Assembly: GCF_028802875.1 (NCBI RefSeq)
Contig: NZ_JARAMP010000009.1
Coordinates: 100,408 to 164,407 of the forward strand
Source of the DNA: Seohaeicola sp024304985
GTDB lineage: Bacteria; Pseudomonadota; Alphaproteobacteria; Rhodobacterales; Rhodobacteraceae
DNA length: 64,000 bases
Reading direction: 5' to 3'
The notes below the pieces were generated by a model. The model was not told the origin of the DNA, did not search any database, and was given only the letters and a program-made list of their open reading frames with translations. Below, in pieces: positions 1 through 8,566 of the stretch (the stretch's first letter is position 1; the number at the start of each line of letters is the position of its first letter). A program made the position numbers and the translations under genes.

Positions 1-50
1 CGCGGGCGCTGGATCTGCTGCGCGGGCTGGCGCGCCGCACGGCAGGCTGA
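1..50 (+). CDS. 3' end of an unidentified gene (partial)
   Basis: An open frame enters from the left edge and ends at a TGA at 48-50. The visible residues read RALDLLRGLARRTAG, an Arg/Leu-rich tail. This does not look like the usual MraY C-terminus (the gene expected just before murD), so the upstream gene is probably something else. Fifteen codons are too few for identification, and a chance open frame is possible. Confidence 0.3.
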   Translation, partial: RALDLLRGLARRTAG

Positions 51-92
51 GGCGGCAACCTCTCTTGCCCCTTGCGGGGCCTGTTCGGTGGA

Positions 93-479
93 TCAATCGT
101 TGATCGAGGCGTCGAATTGCACCGTTGTGCTGGTGCTGTCAGCGCCATGCATGAAGCTGATCTGCCCGTTCTGCACACGCCCGCCCGAAAACTCGATCAG
201 GCGGCGGTCCATGCCCTCGGCAGCCGGTTTCACCTGATAGGGCCCCTTTTCCAGCGCCGCGCGCCATGTATCGGCCAGCGAGTCGGGATCTTCGTCCGTG
301 GTGAAGGACAGCATCCGGTTGGCCGACCCGATGCTGCGGTCGATCACGATCTCCATGTCCTGCGGCAACGCGATCTCCTCGGGGATCCAGGTATGTGTCG
401 TCTGGTCGGCAAAGGCCGGTGCCAGCGTCAGGCAAAGGGCTGCAAGGGCAAGGCGGGCAGTGCGTTCAACGTTTTTCAT
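93..479 (-). CDS. Putative periplasmic hypothetical protein with signal peptide
   Basis: 128 residues starting at an ATG at 477-479. The N-terminus (MKNVERTARLALAALCLTLAPAFA) is a clear Sec signal peptide with an AFA cleavage box at about residue 24, leaving a mature domain of about 104 residues. It has no cysteines and no motif I recognise. An upstream in-frame Met (539) would add 20 residues ahead of the signal and is less likely. The gene lies antisense between the dcw genes and is divergent from murD. I do not recognise the family. Export to the periplasm is inferred from the signal peptide only. Confidence 0.6.
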   Translation of the reverse strand: MKNVERTARLALAALCLTLAPAFADQTTHTWIPEEIALPQDMEIVIDRSIGSANRMLSFTTDEDPDSLADTWRAALEKGPYQVKPAAEGMDRRLIEFSGGRVQNGQISFMHGADSTSTTVQFDASIND

Positions 480-617
480 GCTGCAAAGATAGGTCAACAG
501 GCCCGCGATGCCAACCTTATGGCCGGATAGACAGAGCATCGGCGATCTTCTGCCCGCCCTTGCGGTCCATCAGGGCGCGTCGCATTGTCTGAACCGATCA
601 GACAGCAGGAGCGACAG

Positions 618-2021
618 ATGATTCCGGTGCGCGGACATGAGGGGCAGACACTGGCGGTATTGGGGCTGGGCCGATCCGGTTTGGCCACGGCGCGCAGCCT
701 TGCGGCGGGTGGGGCAACCCCTGTCTGCTGGGATGACAACGCCGCCGCGCGCGACCGCGCCGAGGCCGAGGGTTTCACCATCCGCGACCTGACCCGCGCC
801 GGTGCCTTCGATGACATCGCGAGCCTCATCGTCAGCCCCGGCATCCCGCATCTCTACCCCGAACCCAACCGGGTGATCCGCGCCGCCTATGAGGCGGGGG
901 TGCCGGTCGATAACGATATCGGGCTGTTCTTCCGCTCTCTCGCCGTCAGCGAGTGGGAGGATTTCGACACATCCCCCCGCGTCATCGCCATCACCGGGTC
1001 CAACGGAAAATCCACCACATCGGCCCTGATCCATCACATTCTGGAACAGGCCGGGCGGTCTGCGCAACTGGCGGGCAATATCGGACGCGGCGTGCTGGAT
1101 ATCGACCCGCCCGAGGATGGCGGCGTCGTGGTGCTGGAACTGTCCAGCTACCAGACGGATCTGGCCCGCGCCTTGACGCCGGATGTGGCGGTCTTCACCA
1201 ATCTCAGCCCCGACCATCTGGACCGTCACGCCGGCATGGGCGGCTATTTCGCGGCCAAGCGGCGTCTCTTTGCCGAAGGCGGGCCGGACCGTGCCGTGAT
1301 CGGTGTGGATGAGGTCGAGGGGCTTTATCTGGCCAACCAACTCTCGGAAGGTCCCGCCGATGACCGGGTGATCCGTGTATCCGCCGCGCAGAAACTGACC
1401 GGGCCGGGCTGGCATGTCTTTGCGCGCAAGGGGTTTCTGGCGGAATGGCGCAAGGGCAAGCAGGTGGCCGCCATCGACCTGCGCCCCATGCAGGGCCTGC
1501 CCGGAGCGCATAACCACCAGAACGCCTGCGCCGCCTATGCCGCAGCCCGCACGCTGGGACTGGCGCCGCGCGTGATCGAGGCGGGGCTGGCCAGCTATCC
1601 GGGCCTGCCGCATCGCAGCCAGACCATCGCCGAGGCGGGTGGGGTGCGCTATGTGAACGACAGCAAGGCCACCAATGTGGACAGCGCCGCCAAGGCGCTG
1701 GCGGCTTTCGACAAGGTCCGCTGGATCTGCGGCGGGCTGGAGAAGGAGGGCGGGCTGGACGGTCTGCGCGCCTCATTGGGTTCGGTGGTGAAGGCCTATG
1801 TCATCGGGCGCGAGGCGGCGGGGTTCGCCCTGCAATTGCCCGAGGTGGAGACGGAAATCTGCACCACGATGGAGATGGCGGTGGCTCGCGCCATGGCCGA
1901 AGCACAACCCGGAGAGGTGGTCTTGCTGGCCCCTGCGGCAGCGAGTTTCGACCAATACGACAACTTCGAGAAACGCGGCGAGGATTTCGCGGCACGCGTG
2001 AAGGCGGCGCTGAAGGGGTAG
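618..2021 (+). CDS. murD: UDP-N-acetylmuramoyl-L-alanine--D-glutamate ligase MurD
   Basis: 467 residues. MurD adds D-glutamate to UDP-MurNAc-L-Ala in the cytoplasm, ATP-dependently. The N-terminal Rossmann motif LGLGRSG is at about 15-21 and the Mur ligase P-loop GSNGKST at about 127-133. The C-terminal domain carries the conserved YVNDSKATN segment. The ATG at 618 is preceded by AGGAG at 607-611 with a 6-base spacer. A longer frame from 585 adds 11 residues and lacks such a site. Length matches the family (440-470). It starts the rightward dcw run seen here. The next dcw gene, ftsW, is separated from it by an antisense flavoprotein gene. Confidence 0.95.
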   Translation: MIPVRGHEGQTLAVLGLGRSGLATARSLAAGGATPVCWDDNAAARDRAEAEGFTIRDLTRAGAFDDIASLIVSPGIPHLYPEPNRVIRAAYEAGVPVDNDIGLFFRSLAVSEWEDFDTSPRVIAITGSNGKSTTSALIHHILEQAGRSAQLAGNIGRGVLDIDPPEDGGVVVLELSSYQTDLARALTPDVAVFTNLSPDHLDRHAGMGGYFAAKRRLFAEGGPDRAVIGVDEVEGLYLANQLSEGPADDRVIRVSAAQKLTGPGWHVFARKGFLAEWRKGKQVAAIDLRPMQGLPGAHNHQNACAAYAAARTLGLAPRVIEAGLASYPGLPHRSQTIAEAGGVRYVNDSKATNVDSAAKALAAFDKVRWICGGLEKEGGLDGLRASLGSVVKAYVIGREAAGFALQLPEVETEICTTMEMAVARAMAEAQPGEVVLLAPAAASFDQYDNFEKRGEDFAARVKAALKG

Positions 2022-2039
2022 GGGGTTTCCCCGCGCGGC

Positions 2040-3221
2040 TTACCCCCTTGCCGCGATATCCCTTCCCGCCGCCACGCCACTCGACCAGGCCCATTGGAAG
2101 TTGTAGCCGCCCAGCCAGCCGGTCACGTCTACGGCCTCGCCGATGAAATAGAGGTCGGGCACGGTCTTGGACATCATGGATTGCGAGGACAGCCCGTCGG
2201 TATCGACCCCGCCAAGGGTCACTTCGGCGGTGCGGTAGCCCTCGGACCCGGTCGGCGTCAGCTCCCACCCGGTCAGGCGATCCGCCAGCGCGCGCAGTTT
2301 CACATCGTTCTGATCGGCCAGATTGCCCGTCAGCGCCCAATCCGTGGCCAGATGATCGGCCAGCCGCCCCGGCAGCATCTGCGCCAGCACCGTCTGCATC
2401 TGCCGCCGCCCGCTCTCCTGCCGCTGGGCGCGCAGCAGCGCATAGGGATCGGCGCCGGGCATCAGGTTGACGCGGATACTTTCGCCCTCGACCCAATAGC
2501 TTGAGATTTGCAGGATGGCAGGACCCGACAGCCCGCGATGGGTGAAGAGCATCGCTTCGGCAAAGCTGGTCGCGTGGCAGGCGGCGGTGACGGGCAAGGC
2601 CACGCCTGCCAAGGGCGCGAAACGATCCGGCTGGAAGGTAAGGGGCACAAGGGCAGGGCGGATATCTGTCAGCGCATGGCCGAACTGGCGCGCGATGTCA
2701 TAGGCCAGACCCGTCGCGCCCATCTTGGGGATCGACTTGCCGCCCGTCGCCACGATCAGGTGCGCGGCCCGCACCACGACCTGCCGCCCCTCCCGCTCCA
2801 GCGTCACGGCAAAACCTGCGTCATCCCGCGCCACGGACAATACAGCCGTGGACAGCCACAGATCCGCACCTGCCGCCTTCATCTCGGCCAGCAGCATCGC
2901 CACGATCTCTTTCGCTGACCCGTCGCAGAACAACTGCCCCAAGGTCTTTTCATGCCATGCGATACCGTGGCGCGCCACAAGGTCCAGAAAATCCCACTGG
3001 GTATAGCGTTTCAACGCCGATTTGCAGAAATGCGGGTTGCGGCTGAGGAAATTGGCTGGGGACGCGTGAAGGTTGGTGAAATTGCACCGCCCGCCGCCGG
3101 AAATGCGGATCTTCTCGCCCGGTGCCTTTGCGTGATCCACGACCAGAACCCGGCCCCCCGCATGGGCGGCCGCCATCAGCCCTGCGGCCCCGGCACCAAG
3201 GATCAGCGTGTCAACCTGCAT
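2040..3221 (-). CDS. NAD(P)/FAD-dependent oxidoreductase, HI0933/YhiN/BaiN family
   Basis: 393 residues. The N-terminus has a dinucleotide-binding GAGAAG motif (about residues 8-13), followed by the family signature ISGGGRCNFTN. An internal ATGGKS segment and a C-terminal GWLGGYNFQWAWSSG block complete the HI0933-like pattern. Family members are soluble flavoproteins. BaiN of gut clostridia acts on bile acids, but most homologues have no known substrate, so only the fold is called. The ATG at 3219-3221 was chosen because the FAD motif normally begins within the first ten residues; the frame is open 12 codons further upstream. It sits antisense between murD and ftsW, 18 bp from the murD stop. 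Confidence 0.85.
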   Translation of the reverse strand: MQVDTLILGAGAAGLMAAAHAGGRVLVVDHAKAPGEKIRISGGGRCNFTNLHASPANFLSRNPHFCKSALKRYTQWDFLDLVARHGIAWHEKTLGQLFCDGSAKEIVAMLLAEMKAAGADLWLSTAVLSVARDDAGFAVTLEREGRQVVVRAAHLIVATGGKSIPKMGATGLAYDIARQFGHALTDIRPALVPLTFQPDRFAPLAGVALPVTAACHATSFAEAMLFTHRGLSGPAILQISSYWVEGESIRVNLMPGADPYALLRAQRQESGRRQMQTVLAQMLPGRLADHLATDWALTGNLADQNDVKLRALADRLTGWELTPTGSEGYRTAEVTLGGVDTDGLSSQSMMSKTVPDLYFIGEAVDVTGWLGGYNFQWAWSSGVAAGRDIAARG

Positions 3222-3352
3222 GGACGGGCAGGTGGCGCGATTTGCCCGCCAAGGCAAGGGGATAAGGCTTTCATTGCGGTTATTTTCGCGCTACACTTGC
3301 ACCCAGACCCCGCAAAGGGGCGATATTCGAGGCAGTGTACGGCGGTTAACCC

Positions 3353-4519
3353 ATGACAGAGATGGTCTATGGCTCGGTTCCGGTCAGGAACGTAGAGCCT
3401 GTTCTTCCCAAATGGTGGCGCACCATCGACCGCTGGTCGATGTCCTGCATCCTGATCCTGTTCGGAATCGGGTTGCTGCTGGGCTTTGCCGCCTCGCCGC
3501 CTCTGGCCTCCAAGAACGGGCTGGCGCCATTCCACTATGTCGAACGGCAGGCCATGTTCGGCAGCGTCGCGCTGATCGTGATGTTCCTCACCTCGATGAT
3601 GAGCCCGCTTCTGGTGCGGCGTCTGGCGGTGGTGGGCTTCACCCTTGCTTTCATTTCGCTGATCGGGCTGCCCTTCTTCGGCACCGATTTCGGCAAGGGC
3701 GCGATGCGCTGGTATTCGCTGGGCTTTGCCAGCGTGCAGCCGTCCGAATTCCTCAAGCCCGGTTTCATCGTCGTGGCCGCATGGATGCTGGCCGCGGGGC
3801 AAGAGATCAACGGCCCGCCCGGTCGCCTCTGGTCGCTGATGCTGGCCGCCGCCATCGTGCTTTTGCTGGCCTTTCAACCCGATTTCGGGCAGGCGGCGCT
3901 GGTGCTGTTCGGCTGGGGTGTGATGTATTTCGTGGCAGGTGCGCCGATGGTCCTTCTGGTGGCGATGGCCGGGCTGGTCGTGCTGGGCGGCACCTTCGCC
4001 TATGAGAATTCCGAACATTTCGCCCGCCGCATCGACGGCTTCCTGACCCCCGACGTGGACCCGCGCACGCAGCTGGGCTATGCCACCAACGCCATTCAGG
4101 AGGGCGGCTTTTTCGGCGTCGGCGTCGGCGGGGGCGAGGTGAAGTGGTCGCTGCCTGACGCGCATACCGACTTCATCATCGCCGTCGCGGCCGAGGAATA
4201 TGGCCTTGTCCTCGTCCTGTGCATCATCCTGCTCTATGCCAGTGTGGTCGTGCGCTCGCTGCTGCGTCTGATGCGCGAGCGTGATCCCTTCATCCGGCTG
4301 GCCGGCACGGGGCTGGCCTGCATGTTCGGCGTGCAGGCGATGATCAACATGGGCGTGGCCGTGCGCCTGCTGCCCGCCAAGGGCATGACCTTGCCCTTCG
4401 TCAGCTATGGTGGCTCGTCCCTGATCGCGGGCGGCATCGCCGTCGGCATGCTGCTGGCCTTCACCCGCACCCGTCCGCAGGGCGAGATCGGAGACATCCT
4501 GAGAGGGCGCATCCGATGA
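3353..4519 (+). CDS. ftsW: Peptidoglycan glycosyltransferase FtsW (SEDS family)
   Basis: 388 residues, polytopic membrane protein with about ten hydrophobic segments. FtsW polymerises lipid II at the division septum together with FtsI. SEDS hallmarks include FQPDFGQAALVLFGWG in the middle, the GGGEVKWSLPDAHTDFI loop, and the C-terminal FVSYGGSSL motif. The start at 3353 fits family length; an ATG three codons later is an alternative. Its last four bases (ATGA) overlap the murG start, which suggests translational coupling. The 131-bp gap to the divergent flavoprotein gene presumably holds its promoter. Confidence 0.95.
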   Translation: MTEMVYGSVPVRNVEPVLPKWWRTIDRWSMSCILILFGIGLLLGFAASPPLASKNGLAPFHYVERQAMFGSVALIVMFLTSMMSPLLVRRLAVVGFTLAFISLIGLPFFGTDFGKGAMRWYSLGFASVQPSEFLKPGFIVVAAWMLAAGQEINGPPGRLWSLMLAAAIVLLLAFQPDFGQAALVLFGWGVMYFVAGAPMVLLVAMAGLVVLGGTFAYENSEHFARRIDGFLTPDVDPRTQLGYATNAIQEGGFFGVGVGGGEVKWSLPDAHTDFIIAVAAEEYGLVLVLCIILLYASVVVRSLLRLMRERDPFIRLAGTGLACMFGVQAMINMGVAVRLLPAKGMTLPFVSYGGSSLIAGGIAVGMLLAFTRTRPQGEIGDILRGRIR

Positions 4520-5634
4520 ACCGCGACGCGCCTTTGCTGGTCATCGCCGCCGGTGGCACCGGCGGGCACATGTTTCCGGCCCAATCGCTGGCCGAGGTGA
4601 TGCTGCGTCGGGGCTGGCGCGTGAAGCTCAGCACCGATGCGCGCGGCGCGCGCTATACGGGCGGCTTTCCCCATTCGGTCGAGATCGAGCAGATCGCCAG
4701 CGCCACCTTCGCGCGCGGTGGCGTGCTGGCCCGCGCGATGGTGCCCTTCCGCGTGCTGGGCGGCATTCTGGGCGCGCTCTGGCGGATGCGGGGGGATCGG
4801 CCCGTCGCGGTGGTGGGCTTTGGCGGATACCCCGCGATCCCGGCCATGGCCGCGGCGACGCTCTTGCGCCTGCCGCGCATGATCCATGAACAGAACGGCG
4901 TGCTGGGCCGGGTGAACCGGCTGTTTGCGCGGCGGGTGGACCGGGTCGCCTGTGGCACATGGCCCACCGACCTGCCCGCCGGAATCGAGGGCGCGGATGT
5001 GGGCAACCCCGTGCGCGCCGCTGTGCTGGAACGCGCGGGCGCGGGCTATATCGCGCCGGGGGATTACCCGATGTCGCTGCTGGTGATCGGCGGAAGCCAG
5101 GGGGCGCGCGTCCTGTCGGATGTGGTGCCCGCCGCCGTTGCCGCTTTGCCGGATGCCCTGCGCCGCAATATCCGCGTCAGCCATCAGGCCCGCGCAGAGG
5201 ATGTCGAGCGGGTCGAGGCCGCCTATGCCAGCGCCGGGATCGGCGCTGAGGTGCAACCCTTCTTTCAGGACGTGCCCCGCCGCATGAGCGAGGCGCAATT
5301 GGTCATCAGCCGGGCAGGCGCCTCCAGCGTGGCCGATCTCAGCGTGATCGGCCGCCCCTCGATCCTGATCCCCTTCGCGGCAGCGACCGCTGACCACCAA
5401 AGCGCCAATGCGCGCGGGCTGGTCGCGGCGGGCGCCGCGATCCTGATCCCCGAAAGCCGGCTGGACGCGCAGGTTCTGGCCGAACAGATGACGCTGGTGC
5501 TGGACAATCCCCAAGGGGCCGAGGATATGGCCCGTGCGGCGCTGTCCTGCGGCCGCCCCGATGCGGCGCAGACGCTGGCCGATATGGTCGAGGCGCTGGC
5601 CCAGACAAGCAAGACCCGGAAAGGCAAGGCATGA
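4516..5634 (+). CDS. murG: UDP-N-acetylglucosamine--MurNAc-(pentapeptide) pyrophosphoryl-undecaprenol GlcNAc transferase MurG
   Basis: 372 residues. MurG converts lipid I to lipid II on the inner face of the membrane. The N-terminal glycine-rich GGTGGH motif is at residues 13-18, and FGGYPAIPAMAAA and HEQNGVLGRVNR are typical of the N-domain. The C-domain carries GGSQGARVLSDVVP and the donor-binding SRAGASSVADLS segment. The start codon overlaps the ftsW stop (ATGA), and the stop overlaps the murC start in the same way, so ftsW-murG-murC form a tightly coupled run. Confidence 0.96.
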   Translation: MNRDAPLLVIAAGGTGGHMFPAQSLAEVMLRRGWRVKLSTDARGARYTGGFPHSVEIEQIASATFARGGVLARAMVPFRVLGGILGALWRMRGDRPVAVVGFGGYPAIPAMAAATLLRLPRMIHEQNGVLGRVNRLFARRVDRVACGTWPTDLPAGIEGADVGNPVRAAVLERAGAGYIAPGDYPMSLLVIGGSQGARVLSDVVPAAVAALPDALRRNIRVSHQARAEDVERVEAAYASAGIGAEVQPFFQDVPRRMSEAQLVISRAGASSVADLSVIGRPSILIPFAAATADHQSANARGLVAAGAAILIPESRLDAQVLAEQMTLVLDNPQGAEDMARAALSCGRPDAAQTLADMVEALAQTSKTRKGKA

Positions 5635-7028
5635 ACGCGGCAACGAAACTTCCCGGCGATGTCGGCCCCATCCATTTCGTCGGCATCGGTGGCATCGGCA
5701 TGTCCGGCATCGCCGAGGTGCTGCTGAACCACGGCTATACGGTGCAGGGCTCGGACCAGAAAACCACCAAGATCACCGACCGTCTGGCGGGTCTGGGGGC
5801 CACGATCTTTGAAGGACAGGCCGCCGCGAACCTGACAGGCGCGCAGGTCGTCGTGATCTCCAGCGCGATCAAGCCGGGCAATCCCGAACTGGACGAGGCC
5901 CGCCGCATGGGCCTGCCGATCGTGCGCCGGGCCGAGATGCTGGCCGAGTTGATGCGGCTGAAATCCAACATCGCCATCGCGGGCACCCATGGCAAGACCA
6001 CGACCACGACGATGGTGGCCGAGGTGCTGGTGGCGGGCGGGATCGACCCCACGGTCGTCAATGGCGGGATCATCCATGCCTATGGCTCCAATGCGCGGAT
6101 GGGGCAGGGCGAATGGATGGTGGTCGAGGCGGACGAGAGTGACGGCACTTTCAACCGCCTGCCTGCGACCATTGCCATCGTCACCAATATCGACCCCGAA
6201 CATATGGAACATTGGGGCGATTTCGAGCGGCTGAAACAGGGCTTTGTCGATTTCGTCTCGAATATCCCCTTCTACGGCGTGGCCGTCTGCTGCACGGATC
6301 ATCCCGAAGTGCGCAGCCTTGTGGGCAAGATCACCGACCGCCGCGTCATCACCTATGGCTTCAACGCGCAGGCGGATGTGCGCGCGCTGAACCTGCGCTA
6401 CGACGCCGGCGTGGCCCATTTCGACATCGCCCTTCAGACCGAGGATATTCTGATCGAGGGCTGCACCCTGCCGATGCCGGGGGATCACAACGTCTCGAAC
6501 GCGCTGGCGGCTGTGGCCGTGGCGCGGCATCTGGGCATGAAGGGTGACGAGATCCGGGGCGCGCTGGCGGCCTTTGGCGGCGTGAACCGGCGCTTCACCA
6601 AGGTGGGCGAGGTGAACGGCGTCACCATCATCGACGATTATGGCCACCATCCGGTCGAGATCGCCGCCGTCTTGCGCGCCGCACGGCAGGCAACACAGGG
6701 CCGCGTGATTGCGGTGCATCAGCCGCATCGCTACACCCGCCTGTCGGCGCTGTTCGAGGATTTCTGCGGCTGTTTCAACGAGGCCGATGTCGTGGCCATT
6801 GCCGAGGTCTATGCTGCGGGCGAGGCACCTATTGCAGGTGCCAGCCGCGACGATCTGGTGGCGGGGCTGATCCGGCACGGGCATCGCCATGCGCGGGCGG
6901 TCACGGATGAGGATGATCTGCTGCGATTGGTGCGCGAACAGGCGCGTCCGGGGGATATGGTGGTCTGTCTTGGGGCAGGCACGATCAGCGCATGGGCAAA
7001 CAACCTGCCCGCGCGGCTGCAAGGCTGA
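5631..7028 (+). CDS. murC: UDP-N-acetylmuramate--L-alanine ligase MurC
   Basis: 465 residues. MurC adds L-alanine to UDP-MurNAc, the first peptide-stem step. The N-terminal HFVGIGGIGMSGIAE Rossmann motif is at about 15-29, and the Mur-ligase ATP loop GTHGKTTTT at 118-126. EADESDGTF and the C-terminal DDYGHHPVEI and HQPHRYTR motifs are all present, so the enzyme looks intact. The ATG overlaps the murG TGA by four bases. Just downstream are an intergenic repeat (7080-7102) and then a permease gene rather than murB directly. Confidence 0.96.
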   Translation: MNAATKLPGDVGPIHFVGIGGIGMSGIAEVLLNHGYTVQGSDQKTTKITDRLAGLGATIFEGQAAANLTGAQVVVISSAIKPGNPELDEARRMGLPIVRRAEMLAELMRLKSNIAIAGTHGKTTTTTMVAEVLVAGGIDPTVVNGGIIHAYGSNARMGQGEWMVVEADESDGTFNRLPATIAIVTNIDPEHMEHWGDFERLKQGFVDFVSNIPFYGVAVCCTDHPEVRSLVGKITDRRVITYGFNAQADVRALNLRYDAGVAHFDIALQTEDILIEGCTLPMPGDHNVSNALAAVAVARHLGMKGDEIRGALAAFGGVNRRFTKVGEVNGVTIIDDYGHHPVEIAAVLRAARQATQGRVIAVHQPHRYTRLSALFEDFCGCFNEADVVAIAEVYAAGEAPIAGASRDDLVAGLIRHGHRHARAVTDEDDLLRLVREQARPGDMVVCLGAGTISAWANNLPARLQG

Positions 7029-7079
7029 GCGCGTGCGCCCGGTCCGCGCCCGTTGCATGACGCGGCACGGATGCGCGAT

Positions 7080-7102
7080 GAGTATTTTTGGCAAGATGAA
7101 GC
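7080..7102 (+). repeat. 23-bp intergenic repeat, copy 1
   Basis: The sequence GAGTATTTTTGGCAAGATGAAGC lies between murC and the APC permease. It is identical to copies at 18406-18428 and 35938-35960. It happens to be open as a short frame (MSIFGKMKQG...) that runs into the permease start, but other copies carry an in-frame TGA, so conservation is at the DNA/RNA level. Confidence 0.7.
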
Positions 7103-7129
7103 AGGGCGCGCGCAGGCAGGAGGCGGGCC

Positions 7130-8320
7130 ATGGCTGAGGCGTTGAAACGTCGGATCGGACCGGGCCTGCTGACAGCCTACGGCGTGGGTATCATGGTCGG
7201 CGCGGGCATCTATGTGCTGACCGGGGCCGCAGCAGGGGCGGCGGGTGTCTGGGCGCCGTTGTCCTTTCTGCTGGCGGCCATCGTCGCGGTGCCCACGGCG
7301 CTCAGCTTTTCCGAACTGGCGGCGCGCATCCCCGAAGCGGCGGGGGATTCCTCTTATGTGGAGGTCGGTCTGCGGCGGCACGGGCTGGCCGTGGCGGTGG
7401 GGGCGGTCAATGTGGTCGCGGGCACGGTGGCGGCGGCGGCGGTGCTGCGCGGCGGTGTGGGATATCTGACCTCGATCCTGGATATTCCCTTTGTCTGGGG
7501 TGTGCTGGGTCTTGGGGCGGCGATGACCCTGATCGCGCTGGTCGGGGTGTTGGAAAGCCTGGCCTTTGCCGCGCTCATGACCGTGATCGAGGTGATCGGC
7601 CTGACCTTGGTGATCGCGGCGGGTTTCGCGGCCGCGCCCGTGGCGGACTGGACTGCACCGCCCGCGCCCGAATGGTCCGGCGTGGCGGCGGCGACGATCT
7701 TCGCCTTCTTCGCCTTCATCGGCTTTGACGACATGGTCAACATGGCCGAGGAGGCGCGCGAACCCGAACGCAACATGCCGCGCGCGATCCTTTGGGCGCT
7801 GGCGATCACGGGTCTTCTTTATATGCTGGTCTCGCTTGCCGCCGTGCGCGCCGTCCCTCGCGAGGTGCTGGGGGCCTCCGAACGCCCGCTGGCGCTGGTC
7901 TGGGAGGCGGGGATGGGCACCTCCGCCGCCTTTCTGGCGGCCATAGCGGTGGCGGCGGCGCTGAACGGGGTGCTGGCGCAGATCGTCATGGCGGCGCGGG
8001 TGCTGTTTGGCCTTGGCAAACGCTCGCCGGGTCTGTCGGTGTTCCGCCACGCGCATAAACGCTTCGGCACGCCGGTGCTGGGCACGCTGGTCATCGGGGC
8101 GGCGGTCACGCTGTCAGCCCTGACCCTGCCCGTTGCAGTGCTGGCCGAGATCACGACGCAGGCCCTGCTGATCGTCTTCATCATCGTCAATGCCGCCCTG
8201 ATCGGGTTGAAGCGGCAGGTGCCGGAGGGGCCTTTCGTGGTGCCCATGGCCGTGCCGGTGCTGGGCATCGTCACCTGTGTGGCCACATTCATGGCCTCGC
8301 TGATCGGAGGTGCATCATGA
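7130..8320 (+). CDS. APC-superfamily amino acid/polyamine permease
   Basis: 396 residues, almost entirely hydrophobic, with about 11-12 membrane segments. The N-terminal helix 1 motif YGVGIMVGAGIYVLTG is the typical unwound substrate-binding GxGIxxGxGI region of the APC fold. FAFIGFDDMVNMAEEAREP in the middle matches the helix 6 region of the family. It is shorter than the usual 430-500 residues. Substrate is unknown. It is inserted between murC and DUF2484/murB, and its stop overlaps the DUF2484 start (ATGA), so it is probably translated with them. GAGG-type sites precede the ATG. Confidence 0.8.
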   Translation: MAEALKRRIGPGLLTAYGVGIMVGAGIYVLTGAAAGAAGVWAPLSFLLAAIVAVPTALSFSELAARIPEAAGDSSYVEVGLRRHGLAVAVGAVNVVAGTVAAAAVLRGGVGYLTSILDIPFVWGVLGLGAAMTLIALVGVLESLAFAALMTVIEVIGLTLVIAAGFAAAPVADWTAPPAPEWSGVAAATIFAFFAFIGFDDMVNMAEEAREPERNMPRAILWALAITGLLYMLVSLAAVRAVPREVLGASERPLALVWEAGMGTSAAFLAAIAVAAALNGVLAQIVMAARVLFGLGKRSPGLSVFRHAHKRFGTPVLGTLVIGAAVTLSALTLPVAVLAEITTQALLIVFIIVNAALIGLKRQVPEGPFVVPMAVPVLGIVTCVATFMASLIGGAS

Positions 8321-8565
8321 GCCTGTCGCTGATCCTCGCCTGTCTCTGGGCTGTGGCCGCCAACCTTGCCGCGATGATCCCCTCGCGCGACAATCACTGG
8401 CGACGCGCCTATGTGCTGATCGTCTGCGGTATTCCCCTTCTGGGCTATGTGACCTATGAGAACGGTCCGGTCGCCGGGCTGATCGCCATGGCGGCCGGGA
8501 TGAGCCTATTGCGCTGGCCGGTGGTCTATCTGGGCCGCTGGATGCGCCGCCGGATGGAGAAATGA
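8317..8565 (+). CDS. DUF2484 family small membrane protein
   Basis: 82 residues with two to three hydrophobic segments and the family core PSRDNHWRRAYVLI followed by LRWPVVYLGRW near the C-terminus. This family is known from Rhodobacteraceae next to murB. Function is unknown; its fixed place in the cell-wall cluster suggests an envelope role. It starts within the permease stop (ATGA), and its own stop is one base before the murB ATG. Confidence 0.85.
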   Translation: MSLSLILACLWAVAANLAAMIPSRDNHWRRAYVLIVCGIPLLGYVTYENGPVAGLIAMAAGMSLLRWPVVYLGRWMRRRMEK

Positions 8566-8566
8566 G

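Noticed and set aside
7078..7137. A conserved micropeptide family MSIFGKMK encoded by the intergenic repeat
   Set aside because: Copies at 33258, 48225 and 49161 have an in-frame TGA after ATT, and copy 2 has only an 11-codon TTG frame. The conservation is nucleotide-level.
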